A DNA stretch of 64,000 bases from CAMLFJ01 sp035524955 (GTDB lineage Bacteria; Methylomirabilota; Methylomirabilia; Rokubacteriales; CSP1-6): contig DATLFG010000057.1 of the NCBI GenBank assembly GCA_035524955.1, positions 1-64,000 on the forward strand. The letters run 5' to 3'. The notes beneath the pieces were generated by a model that ran no database searches, had not been told where the DNA came from, and saw only the letters and a program-made list of their open reading frames with translations. Of this stretch, positions 31,746-39,569 are shown piece after piece (position 1 is the stretch's first letter; each line of letters begins with the position of its first letter). The position numbers were made by a program, and so were the translations under genes.

Positions 31746-32542
31746 TACTTGCCCCGGGCGCGCTCGCGGGCGGGGAGGTTCTCGAGACAGGTGGTCCACC
31801 AGCCGGTGCGGATCGTCTCCGCGAACTCGGGCGGCAGTCCCTCCCGGTCCATCTCGCGCGCGAGCGCTACGTGATCGTAGGCGAGCGGCACGAACTCCAC
31901 CTGGAGGTCGGGCCCCGCGGTCAGCACCGTGTACCAGACGTTCGGCCGGCCGTCGTTCTCGGGGCGCCCGATCACCCCCACGTTCACCGCGTGACGGGCG
32001 TCGGGCAGCGCGCGGTGCCACTTGATCCCGGTGTGCGTGCACAGCATCACGTCGCTCTCCGCCCGGTCCATCAGGTGGCGCAGCAGGCCGTTCGGGGTGG
32101 CCGACTCCCACAGGAACTCGTTGACCACCCGCGGCGAGCCGTGGCACATCAGCACGCGGTGCGGCCCCAGCTTGAGCCGCCGGTGGCGCGGCAGCGAGCC
32201 GAGCCACGCCCGGTTCTCGGTCGAGGTGTGCTCGAACGTGTAGCGGTAGCTGATCGCCGCGTAGTGGTTGTCGCGCGGGTCCGTGTACCCGCACCGGCAG
32301 TCGGCGCGCCCGGAGGCCAGCGATTCGTCATAGTTGCCCTGGATCGCCAGCACCCCGTGCGCGCGCAGCAGCGGGAACACCCGATCCGGCTGCGGGCCGA
32401 ACCCGCCCATGTCGCCCAGGCAGAACATCCCCTCGACGTCGCGGGTGCGCGCGTCGGCGAGCAGCGCCTCGAGCGCGGGCGCGTTGCTGTACACGCCGCC
32501 GAACACCGCGATGCGCCGGTACTCGCCTAGCTGTTCCGACAC
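31742..32542 (-). CDS. Metallophosphoesterase-like protein, atypical metal site
   Basis: A 266-residue calcineurin-like phosphoesterase-fold protein. GDMGGFGP, GNYDE and MCHGSP match motifs II-IV, and CTHTGI replaces the usual GHTH. The first metal motif, normally DxHxN, reads GGVYSN here, so the Asp and His are both missing. This could be a divergent but active subfamily or a non-catalytic relative. Start GTG at 32540-32542 overlaps the radical SAM stop by 16 bases. It belongs to a coupled run: radical SAM, phosphoesterase, TVP38, DUF3047, GT2. Confidence 0.75.
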   Translation of the reverse strand: MSEQLGEYRRIAVFGGVYSNAPALEALLADARTRDVEGMFCLGDMGGFGPQPDRVFPLLRAHGVLAIQGNYDESLASGRADCRCGYTDPRDNHYAAISYRYTFEHTSTENRAWLGSLPRHRRLKLGPHRVLMCHGSPRVVNEFLWESATPNGLLRHLMDRAESDVMLCTHTGIKWHRALPDARHAVNVGVIGRPENDGRPNVWYTVLTAGPDLQVEFVPLAYDHVALAREMDREGLPPEFAETIRTGWWTTCLENLPARERARGKY

Positions 32543-33429
32543 GTCATCCCCGTGTCGCGGCACGTCACGCACGCCGGATGAAAGAGGGGCGCCGGCCGGA
32601 ACGACGCCTCGAGGCTCCCAGCGGAGAGGCGCGCGCCCTCGAGCCCGGCCAGGATCGGGCAGGCGTAGACGCCGCCCGCCGCCACCACGCGCGCGTCCGC
32701 GCATTGCAGCACGGAGCGGTCGAAGCCCTCGAGATCTTCCTCGGTGAGCGCCGCCGCCGCGCCCGCCGGCTGGCGGCCGAGGCCGAACACCGGCATGATC
32801 TTCACCCGCGGCCGCTCCACGCCCTGCGCGTGCAGGAAGTCGCGGAAGCGTGCGTACATGCCGGATCCGGCCGGATGCTCGTCACGGGTGATCTCGGTGG
32901 CGGTCACGATCGGCAGCAGGCCCCGCTCGCGCAGCAGCCGGACCGCCTCCACCGCCTTCGCCCACGTGCCCGCGCCGCGGATCCGGTCGTTCTTCTCGCG
33001 ATCCGTATCGTCGAGGCTCACGCGGAGCTCGAGCGAGTACGGCACCCGGGCGGCCAGCGCGGCGAGGGCGTCGGCCACCTCCGGCCCGATCAGCGTCCCG
33101 TTGGTCAGCACGGTGGTGGGCGCCGCGGTCAGCGCCGTCTCGAGCAGCGGCAGGATCTCGCCGTGCAGGAACGGCTCGCCGCCGGTGAAGTAGATCTCCT
33201 TGACGCCCGCCCGCTCGGCCTCCCGGATCGCGCGCTCGATGGTGGCGGCGTCCAGCGGCTTGAGCCAGGGTGACTTCGGGCCGCTCGCGTTGATGCAGTG
33301 GCGGCACTCGAGGTTGCACCACGTGCCGGTGATCTGCACCCAGAGCGTGGACAGCCCCACGAACGGGGCGGCGGGGACCCGGCCCGCGGGCATCTCGGTC
33401 ACGATGGGCGTCACGGTACGCTTCAGCAT
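32527..33429 (-). CDS. Radical SAM protein with C-terminal Cys cluster
   Basis: A 300-residue radical SAM enzyme. The [4Fe-4S] motif is CNLECRHC near residue 38, followed by GGEPFL (SAM binding), TNGTL and the VSLDD strand. The C-terminus carries several cysteines (CADAR, YACPI, HPACVTC, MTCRNS) that resemble a SPASM/twitch auxiliary-cluster region, suggesting a peptide-modifying or related enzyme. No precursor peptide gene is visible next to it. It heads the coupled run to 29639. Confidence 0.85.
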   Translation of the reverse strand: MLKRTVTPIVTEMPAGRVPAAPFVGLSTLWVQITGTWCNLECRHCINASGPKSPWLKPLDAATIERAIREAERAGVKEIYFTGGEPFLHGEILPLLETALTAAPTTVLTNGTLIGPEVADALAALAARVPYSLELRVSLDDTDREKNDRIRGAGTWAKAVEAVRLLRERGLLPIVTATEITRDEHPAGSGMYARFRDFLHAQGVERPRVKIMPVFGLGRQPAGAAAALTEEDLEGFDRSVLQCADARVVAAGGVYACPILAGLEGARLSAGSLEASFRPAPLFHPACVTCRDTGMTCRNS

Positions 33430-33467
33430 GCTCCCGTCCCGACGCGGATTGTCACAGCCGCGTCAAA

Positions 33468-34397
33468 TCAGACGAAGACGCCTTCGGGCAGGAAGGCGGA
33501 GACGATCCAGTTGGGCGCGTCCACGATCTCGCTGATCTTGAGATCCACCGTCACGCTGCACAGGATGTAGGCCTGCTCGCGTGAGAGGCCCCGCTCCCTC
33601 ACCAGGTGGTCGATCATGTAGCGCACCGCCTGCTGCGTGGCCGCGAAGAGATCCGGCCCGTGCGCGGTGGTGGCGAACCACGAGCCCGCCGGCGCCGCCG
33701 CGGAGGGCGCGCGCGTGGTGCGCAGCTGCGGCTCGGCGAGCCCGCGCCCGGGCTGGAGCCCGAAGCGCGCGGTGACCTGGCCGCCCATCTCCACCGCGGT
33801 GACGCAGACCTCCCCGTCGCCCTGGATCGCGTGGGTATCGCCCACGCTGAACAGCGCGCCGTCAACCCATACCGGGAGATAGAGGGTGGAGCCGGCGGTG
33901 AGCTGCTTGACGTCCATGTTGCCGCCGTTCTTGCGGGGCGGCATCGTGCTGTGCCCGCCGGGCAGGTCGAGCGCCGTCCCCATCACCCCCGGAAACGGAT
34001 CGATGGGCACCGCGATCCGGTCGCCCGCGCGGGCGAAGCGGCCGTCGGCGAGGTCCCAGATCTGCAGGTACGGCTTGGGAAAGTCCGCCTCGGGCAGGAG
34101 CCCGCGGCCGGGGCGGATCGAGGTCCAGCCGAAGTCGGCCGGCTTCACCTCGAGGAGCTCGACCACCAGCACGTCCCCGGGCCGGGCGCCCCGGACCCGG
34201 ATCGGCCCGGTGAGCGCGTGGCCCCGGAAGGGACCGCGCGCGATCACGTCCTCGTGGGTGGAGCGGCGGCTGTAGTAGCGGTCGGCCGCGTCCCGGCAGT
34301 CGATCACGACGGTGTCCCCCGGCTCGATCTCGAGCCGCGGGGGCAGCGCGTTGTTCCACTCGTAGTGCGCCTGCGAGTCGTCGACGTGATGGTCCAT
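33468..34397 (-). CDS. Acetamidase/formamidase-family amidohydrolase
   Basis: A 309-residue FmdA_AmdA family protein. It shows NALPPRLEIEPGDTVVIDC, the GPFRGHALTGPIRVRGARPGDVLVVELLEV motif, GGNMDVKQLTAGSTLYLPVWVDGALFSVGDTHAIQGDGEV (catalytic/metal region) and AYILCSVTVDLKISEIVD. Such enzymes release ammonia from formamide or short amides. Start ATG 34395-34397, with TATACT (34408-34413) 10 bases upstream. Divergent from tenA. Confidence 0.9.
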   Translation of the reverse strand: MDHHVDDSQAHYEWNNALPPRLEIEPGDTVVIDCRDAADRYYSRRSTHEDVIARGPFRGHALTGPIRVRGARPGDVLVVELLEVKPADFGWTSIRPGRGLLPEADFPKPYLQIWDLADGRFARAGDRIAVPIDPFPGVMGTALDLPGGHSTMPPRKNGGNMDVKQLTAGSTLYLPVWVDGALFSVGDTHAIQGDGEVCVTAVEMGGQVTARFGLQPGRGLAEPQLRTTRAPSAAAPAGSWFATTAHGPDLFAATQQAVRYMIDHLVRERGLSREQAYILCSVTVDLKISEIVDAPNWIVSAFLPEGVFV

Positions 34398-34407
34398 CGC
34401 GTCGTGG

Positions 34408-34451
34408 AGTATACACGGGCCGACCCGGGGGCGGCGGGCGCGTAGTATGCT
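34408..34451. promoter_or_regulatory. Divergent promoters of the amidase and tenA genes
   Basis: On the minus strand TATACT (34408-34413) precedes the amidase ATG by 10 bases; on the plus strand TATGCT (34446-34451) precedes the tenA GTG by 6 bases. Neither has a Shine-Dalgarno sequence between the hexamer and the start. Confidence 0.45.
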
Positions 34452-34457
34452 CTCGGC

Positions 34458-35120
34458 GTGCCGTTCACGACGACGCTCTGGCGGGCCATCGAGCCGATCT
34501 ACGCGACGATCCTCGCGCACCCGTTCCTGCGCGGACTCACCGACGGCTCGCTCCCGCGCGAGGCCTTCCGCTTCTACGCGGTGCAGGACGCGCTCTACCT
34601 GCGCGACTTCGCCCGCGCGCTGGCGCTGGCCGCCGCGCGCGCCCCGCGCGAGGACTGGATCATCATGTTCAACGAGCATGCCGCCGGCGCGCTCAAGGTG
34701 GAGAGGACGCTGCACGAGTCCTTCTTCAAGGACTTCGGCCTCTCGCCGGAGGCGGTCTCGGCCACGCCGCTCGCGCCCACGAACCTTGCCTACACCTCGT
34801 ACCTGCTGGCGACTTCGCACGCCGGGCCCTTCCACGAGGCGGTGGCCGCGCTCCTGCCCTGCTACTGGATCTACTGGGAGGTGGGCAAGAATCTCGAGCG
34901 GGCGGGCTCGCTCGACCCGCTCTACGCGCGCTGGATCGGCACCTACGCCTCCGAGGAGTTCGGCGCGGTGGTGCGCGACGTGCTCGCCTGCACCGACGCG
35001 CTGGCCGAGGGCCTGCGCGACCACGAGCGCGAGACCATGCGGCGCCACTTCGTCACCACCAGCCGCTACGAGTGGATGTTCTGGGACATGGGCTGGCGCC
35101 AGGAGACCTGGCCGGTCTAG
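34458..35120 (+). CDS. tenA: TenA-family protein (thiaminase II-like)
   Basis: A 220-residue all-helical TenA protein: FYAVQDALYLRDFARALA, NLAYTSYLLATSHAGPFHEAVAALLPCYWIYWEVGKNL (conserved PCYWIY with the catalytic Cys) and a C-terminal SRYEWMFWDM with the conserved Glu. TenA salvages the pyrimidine of thiamine or, in TenA-type relatives, acts on formylaminopyrimidine. Start is GTG at 34458, six bases behind a TATGCT hexamer. Convergent with the PepSY gene, overlapping by 4 bases. Confidence 0.9.
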   Translation: MPFTTTLWRAIEPIYATILAHPFLRGLTDGSLPREAFRFYAVQDALYLRDFARALALAAARAPREDWIIMFNEHAAGALKVERTLHESFFKDFGLSPEAVSATPLAPTNLAYTSYLLATSHAGPFHEAVAALLPCYWIYWEVGKNLERAGSLDPLYARWIGTYASEEFGAVVRDVLACTDALAEGLRDHERETMRRHFVTTSRYEWMFWDMGWRQETWPV

Positions 35121-36076
35121 CCCCCCTCCTCTCCCTCTCCCCTCCGGGGAGAGGGTAGGGTGAGGGGGCCGGTCGATCTCTCCGGCGGCCGCCCGAGCCA
35201 CATCCCGAATCCGGTGATCGCCAGCGCCACGGGCGTCAGGCCGGCGGCCACGTAGAGCCACCGCGACGCGAGGCCCCCGAAGCGCCCCTCGTGAAGCGCC
35301 GCCGCCAGCGTCCACCATCGCTCACCGGGCCGGCGCGGATCGCGGACGATGGTGACCGCGCCACTCACGCGATCGAGGTGCGCCACGCTCCCGTCGCGCG
35401 CCCGCACCTCCACCCCGCCCGAGACCGCCGGCCCCGCCCCGGCCGACACGGCCAGCAGCGCGCCGGTGAACGCCACCGGCACGTGGAAGGCGAGCGAGGC
35501 GACGCCGACCACCTTGTGCAGGTCGTAGCCCAGCCCGCGCCATCCGCGACCGCGGCGGACCGTGAAGCCGCGCGGCAGCCGCCGCGTGAACGGCCACCAG
35601 AGGAAGAACCCGGTGGCGCCCTGCAGCACGAGCAGCAGCCCGAGCGCGCCGACCACCAGGCGCCCGCGCCCGCCCAGGTACAGCTCGGTATGAAGCGCGT
35701 GCAAGGCGTGGAGCGGCGAGCGCTCGAGCCAGCGGGAGCCGAGCGCGCGCGCCGAGCCCGGATCCAGGAGCACCTCGACGATCTCGCCCCCCGGCCGCTC
35801 GAGCCGCAGCCGCGCGGGGTGGCCCTCGCGCTCGGGCAGGCTCAGGCGCACCGGCAGCAGGCCCGGATGCGCCGCCTGCCCCGCGGCCAGCAGCGCCGGG
35901 AGCGGCGCGCGGCCGCGGCCCGGCGTCACCCGCACCGGCCCGCCGAACACCGCCTCGTCCAGCTCGGGCCGGAAGACCAGGACGGCGCCGCTCACGCTCA
36001 CGAGCAGCAGCCCCGCGCCCGCCAGCAGGGCGACGCCCAGATGCAGCCGCAAGACGGTGGCGCGGCCTTTCCGCAT
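35117..36076 (-). CDS. PepSY-associated transmembrane protein
   Basis: A 319-residue inner-membrane protein of the PepSY_TM family (iron-uptake type): LRLHLGVALLAGAGLLLVSVSGAVLVFRPELDEAV (first helix), periplasmic PepSY-like loop, LHALHALHTELYLG with conserved His, ATGFFLWWPF, GYDLHKVVGVASLAFHVPVAFTGALL, and a last helix. Members reduce ferric siderophores or act as partners of TonB systems. The last codons (PLTLPSPRRGEGEEGG) are read from an interspersed GC-rich palindrome, so the C-terminus has been replaced or extended by it. Confidence 0.85.
   Translation of the reverse strand: MRKGRATVLRLHLGVALLAGAGLLLVSVSGAVLVFRPELDEAVFGGPVRVTPGRGRAPLPALLAAGQAAHPGLLPVRLSLPEREGHPARLRLERPGGEIVEVLLDPGSARALGSRWLERSPLHALHALHTELYLGGRGRLVVGALGLLLVLQGATGFFLWWPFTRRLPRGFTVRRGRGWRGLGYDLHKVVGVASLAFHVPVAFTGALLAVSAGAGPAVSGGVEVRARDGSVAHLDRVSGAVTIVRDPRRPGERWWTLAAALHEGRFGGLASRWLYVAAGLTPVALAITGFGMWLGRPPERSTGPLTLPSPRRGEGEEGG
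35121..35172. repeat. Interspersed GC-rich palindrome at the PepSY/tenA junction
   Basis: CCCCTCCTCTCCCTCTCCCC, then GGGGAGAGGGTAGGGTGAGGG. It fills the convergent junction and supplies the PepSY C-terminus. Confidence 0.75.
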
Positions 36077-36144
36077 GCAGTCCTATGCTATGCTACCGCC
36101 CGTTCCCACCCTTCGCTTCGCGGTTCGAGCCAGAGAGGCGCGAC

Positions 36145-37500
36145 ATGGCGCAGAGCCTTCCCGGTTACCTCGATGAGATCAAGCGCAGCAAGCCCGACGA
36201 CCTGGTGGTCGTCTCCCGGGAGCTGGACCCGGCCTACGAGATCACCGCGCTGGTGGTGAAGCTCGAGCGCGAGGGGCGCCGGCGGCCCGTGCTGATCTGC
36301 GAGCGGGTGCGCGGCACCCGGTTCCCGGTGCTGACCAACCTGCACGCGAGCCGCTCGCGCCTGGCGCTCTCCATGGGCTCGGCGCCCGAGGACATGCTGG
36401 CCACCTATCTCCGCGCGATGGACCGGCCCATTCCGCCTCGGGTGGTCGCGGGCGGCCCCGCCAAGGACGTGGTGCTCACCGGCGACCGCATCAACCTCCA
36501 CGATCTCCCGCAGATCCTCCACCACGAGGGGGACGCGGGCCCCTATCTCACCGCCGCGATCTCCTTCGCGAAGGATCCGACGACCGAGACGTGGAACTGC
36601 GCCTACAACCGCCTGATGATCCAGGGCCGCGACCGCACCTCGATCCACCTGACCGCGGGCAAGCACCTCTGGGAGTTCCAGCGCATCGCGGAGTCGCTCG
36701 GCCGGCCGCTGCCGGTGGCCTTCGCCATCGGGGTGCACCCGGCCATCGCGCTGGGCGCGCTCGCCATCGGCTCCATCGACGAGGACGAGCGCGCGATCAT
36801 GGGCGCGCTCCTGCGCGAGCCGCTCGAGCTGGTGAAGTGCGAGACCTCCGAGGTGCTGGCGCCCGCGCAGGCCGAGATGATCATCGAGGCGGACATCCTG
36901 CCCGGCGCGCGGACCCCCGAGGGCCCGTTCGGCGAGTTCACCGGCTACAGCCTCGGCGAGCGCCCGCGCGAGGTGGTGCAGGTCAAGGCCATCACCCACC
37001 GCCGGGCCGCCTACTTCCAGGACATCACGGTGGCCCACCTCGATCACATGCTGCTCTCCACGATCCCGATGGAGGCCAACCTCTACCGCGCGGTCCGGGC
37101 CATGGTGCCCTCGGTGAACGCGGTGCGCGTGCCCGCGCCCTTCACCTGCTACGTCTCCATCGAGCAGCGGCTGATCGGCCAGGCCCGGAACGCGATCCTA
37201 GCCGTGCTGGGCGCCGACCTCTACATGAAGCGCGTGGTGGTGGTGGACGAGGACGTGAACATCTTCGACGACCGCCAGGTCACCTGGGCCATCGCCACCC
37301 GCTGCCAGCCCGACCGCGACATCACGATCATCTCCAACGCGCGCGGCTCGGACCTCGACCCCTCATCCCGCGAGGACGGCTACTCCGGGAAGTGGGGCGT
37401 GGACGCCACCGCCAAGCCTTCGCTCGCCGGCTACACGCCGCGGCACCGGGTGCCGCCCGCGGTGTGGAAGCGTCTCGACCTGAAGGACTACGTGGAGTAG
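36145..37500 (+). CDS. UbiD-family prenylated-FMN decarboxylase
   Basis: A 451-residue UbiD-superfamily protein (start ATG 36145). GGPAKDVVLTGDRINLHDLPQILHHEGDAGPYLTAAI, NCAYNRLMIQGRDRTSIHLTAGKHLWEF, and EADILPGARTPEGPFGEFTGYSLGERPREVVQVKAITHRR (Arg-Glu-Glu active-site region) match UbiD decarboxylases that use prenylated FMN. Substrates are alpha,beta-unsaturated or aromatic acids. The neighbouring genes, a methyltransferase fusion and an acyl-CoA-synthetase-like enzyme, suggest a role in aromatic acid metabolism. No UbiX was found nearby. Confidence 0.92.
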   Translation: MAQSLPGYLDEIKRSKPDDLVVVSRELDPAYEITALVVKLEREGRRRPVLICERVRGTRFPVLTNLHASRSRLALSMGSAPEDMLATYLRAMDRPIPPRVVAGGPAKDVVLTGDRINLHDLPQILHHEGDAGPYLTAAISFAKDPTTETWNCAYNRLMIQGRDRTSIHLTAGKHLWEFQRIAESLGRPLPVAFAIGVHPAIALGALAIGSIDEDERAIMGALLREPLELVKCETSEVLAPAQAEMIIEADILPGARTPEGPFGEFTGYSLGERPREVVQVKAITHRRAAYFQDITVAHLDHMLLSTIPMEANLYRAVRAMVPSVNAVRVPAPFTCYVSIEQRLIGQARNAILAVLGADLYMKRVVVVDEDVNIFDDRQVTWAIATRCQPDRDITIISNARGSDLDPSSREDGYSGKWGVDATAKPSLAGYTPRHRVPPAVWKRLDLKDYVE

Positions 37501-37503
37501 GCC

Positions 37504-39552
37504 ATGACCACCGCGCAGCTCGTGGCCTCCGGAGCGCATCTGGTCGGCAGCGTGCCGCTGGCGAGCTCGGAGGCCGTCTTCCGCACCATCGCCTCCGAGA
37601 TCGGGGACCGCGTGCGGCGCATCCCGGACGGCGAGACCGGGCCCCGATCCGACTGGATCGTCTGGCAGCTGCCGGTCTTCACCACCCCGCGCCATCTCGA
37701 GGTGGTGCCGCCCGGCCCGGACAGCTGGCGCCCGCTGCCCCGCGTGCGCCTGGCCGACGGCGCGCGGCCGGAGAGCGTGCGCTTCGGGGCCCTCGGGTAC
37801 GCGGACGCGGCGCTGTCCTCCTATCGCGTCTTCGCGCGGCTCAAGCGTGACGGCCTGGTGCCGGTGGCCTGTCGCTTCCAGGTGTGCCTGCCCACCCCGC
37901 TCGCCCCCATCAGCGCGTTCGTGGTGCCCGAGCACCAGCGGGTGCTGGAGCCGGTCTACGAGGAGCAATTGCTGCACGAGCTGGGGCTCATCCTCCGGGA
38001 GCTGCCCCACGATCAGCTCGCCATCCAGTGGGACACCAACTTCGAGTTCGGGATGCTGGAGGGCGTGTTCCCGGTGTGGTTCGACGACGTCAAGGGCGGC
38101 ATCCTGGAGCGGCTGCTGCGCCTCTCCCGCCACGTGCCGCCCGACGTCCAGCTCGGGTACCACTTCTGCTACGGCGACGTCCAGCACCGCCACTTCAAGG
38201 AGCCGGCCGATGCCTCGAAGCTGGTCGACGTGGCCAACGCGCTGGCCGCGAGCCTCGGCCGCCCGCTCAACTGGATTCACCTCCCCGTTCCGCGCGAGCG
38301 CCTCGACGAGGCGTACTACGCCCCGATGCGGGAGCTGCGCCTGCGCTCCGAGACCGAGCTCTATCTCGGGCTGGTCCACCACACCGACGGTGTCGAGGGA
38401 ACCCGCCGGCGCATGGAGCTCGCCCGTCGCTTCGTCTCCGGCTTCGGCGTCGCCACCGAGTGCGGCTGGGGCCGGCGGCCGCCCGATACCATCGCCGCGC
38501 TCCTGCGCATCCACGCCGCGGTCAGTGCCCCGATCGCGCCGGCCGGCGGGCCTCGGCGGCGGTTCGAGTGGCCCTCCGGCTTCGCCCGCGTGCCGGACCA
38601 GGACTGGACCCTGCAGCCGGTCGACACCTTCGGCCTGCGCTACGACACCGTCGAGAACCACGGCTGGTACCGCAACCTCGACCCCACCGTGGAGGATCTG
38701 GCCCGTCACCTGGAGGACGGCGACCTGCTGATCGACTACTCGGGGGGGACCGGCATCCTGCTCGACCGGCTGAATCTGAGAATCTTCGACCGTCAGGTCG
38801 GCACGTTGATCGTCGACAGCTCGCCCAAGTTCCTCCGCGTCGCGCTCGACAAGTTCGGCGACGAGGAGCGCGTCGCGTTCCGGCTCCTGCGCTGGCTCAA
38901 GGACGACAAGCGGCTCGAGCTCCTCGAGGAGGTGATCGGGCCCGAGCTGCTGGCGCGGAAGGCCGACGCCATCGCGTCCACGAACGCGATCCATCTCTAC
39001 CGGGACCTGCCGGAGACCCTGGCCTCCTGGGCTCGGGTGCTGCGGCCGGGTGGGCGCGTGTTCGTGCAGTCCGGGAACATCCGCAATCCTCAGGCCCGGC
39101 CCAGCGAGTGGATCCTGGACGAGACCGTGTGGGCGATCCACGAGGTCGCGACCGGACTGGTGCGCAACGACCCGCGCTATGCGGCCTACCGCCCGCTACT
39201 CGACGACGAGCCGCGCATGCGCGCGCACGTGGCCTATCGGGACCAGGTCTTCCTGCCCGTCCGCCCCCTGGACCACTATCTCCGCTGCCTGGAGGAGGCC
39301 GGCTTCACCGTCGAGGCGGTCACGGCCCGCTCCATCGAGGCCCAGGTCGGGCACTGGTTCGAGTTCCTGAGCGCCTACCACGAAGCCGTGCTGGGCTGGC
39401 TGGGGACCTCCGTCAAGGTCGATGGCAAGGCGCCCAGCAGCGAAGCGGTGACCGACCGGCTGGCCCTCATCCGCCACGCGATGGACACGCTGTTCGGAGG
39501 GCGCGAAGCGTTCCGCTGCTGCTGGACCTACATCAACTGCGTCCGGCCGTAG
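37504..39552 (+). CDS. MetE-like barrel fused to SAM-dependent methyltransferase
   Basis: A 682-residue protein. Residues about 1-350 form a TIM barrel related to cobalamin-independent methionine synthase: HLVGSVPLASSEAVFRTIA, RRIPDGETGPR, and potential zinc ligands in YHFCYGD (His, Cys) and ATECGWG (Cys). Residues about 365-680 form a class I methyltransferase: LIDYSGGTGILLDRL (motif I), GTLIVDSSPKFLRVAL, and LRPGGRVFVQSGN. This combination of a thiol-methylating barrel and a SAM methyltransferase on one chain is unusual. It starts 3 bases after the UbiD stop and is followed 18 bases later by the ligase. Substrate unknown. Confidence 0.8.
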   Translation: MTTAQLVASGAHLVGSVPLASSEAVFRTIASEIGDRVRRIPDGETGPRSDWIVWQLPVFTTPRHLEVVPPGPDSWRPLPRVRLADGARPESVRFGALGYADAALSSYRVFARLKRDGLVPVACRFQVCLPTPLAPISAFVVPEHQRVLEPVYEEQLLHELGLILRELPHDQLAIQWDTNFEFGMLEGVFPVWFDDVKGGILERLLRLSRHVPPDVQLGYHFCYGDVQHRHFKEPADASKLVDVANALAASLGRPLNWIHLPVPRERLDEAYYAPMRELRLRSETELYLGLVHHTDGVEGTRRRMELARRFVSGFGVATECGWGRRPPDTIAALLRIHAAVSAPIAPAGGPRRRFEWPSGFARVPDQDWTLQPVDTFGLRYDTVENHGWYRNLDPTVEDLARHLEDGDLLIDYSGGTGILLDRLNLRIFDRQVGTLIVDSSPKFLRVALDKFGDEERVAFRLLRWLKDDKRLELLEEVIGPELLARKADAIASTNAIHLYRDLPETLASWARVLRPGGRVFVQSGNIRNPQARPSEWILDETVWAIHEVATGLVRNDPRYAAYRPLLDDEPRMRAHVAYRDQVFLPVRPLDHYLRCLEEAGFTVEAVTARSIEAQVGHWFEFLSAYHEAVLGWLGTSVKVDGKAPSSEAVTDRLALIRHAMDTLFGGREAFRCCWTYINCVRP

Positions 39553-39569
39553 GGCCCACGCCGGCCACC

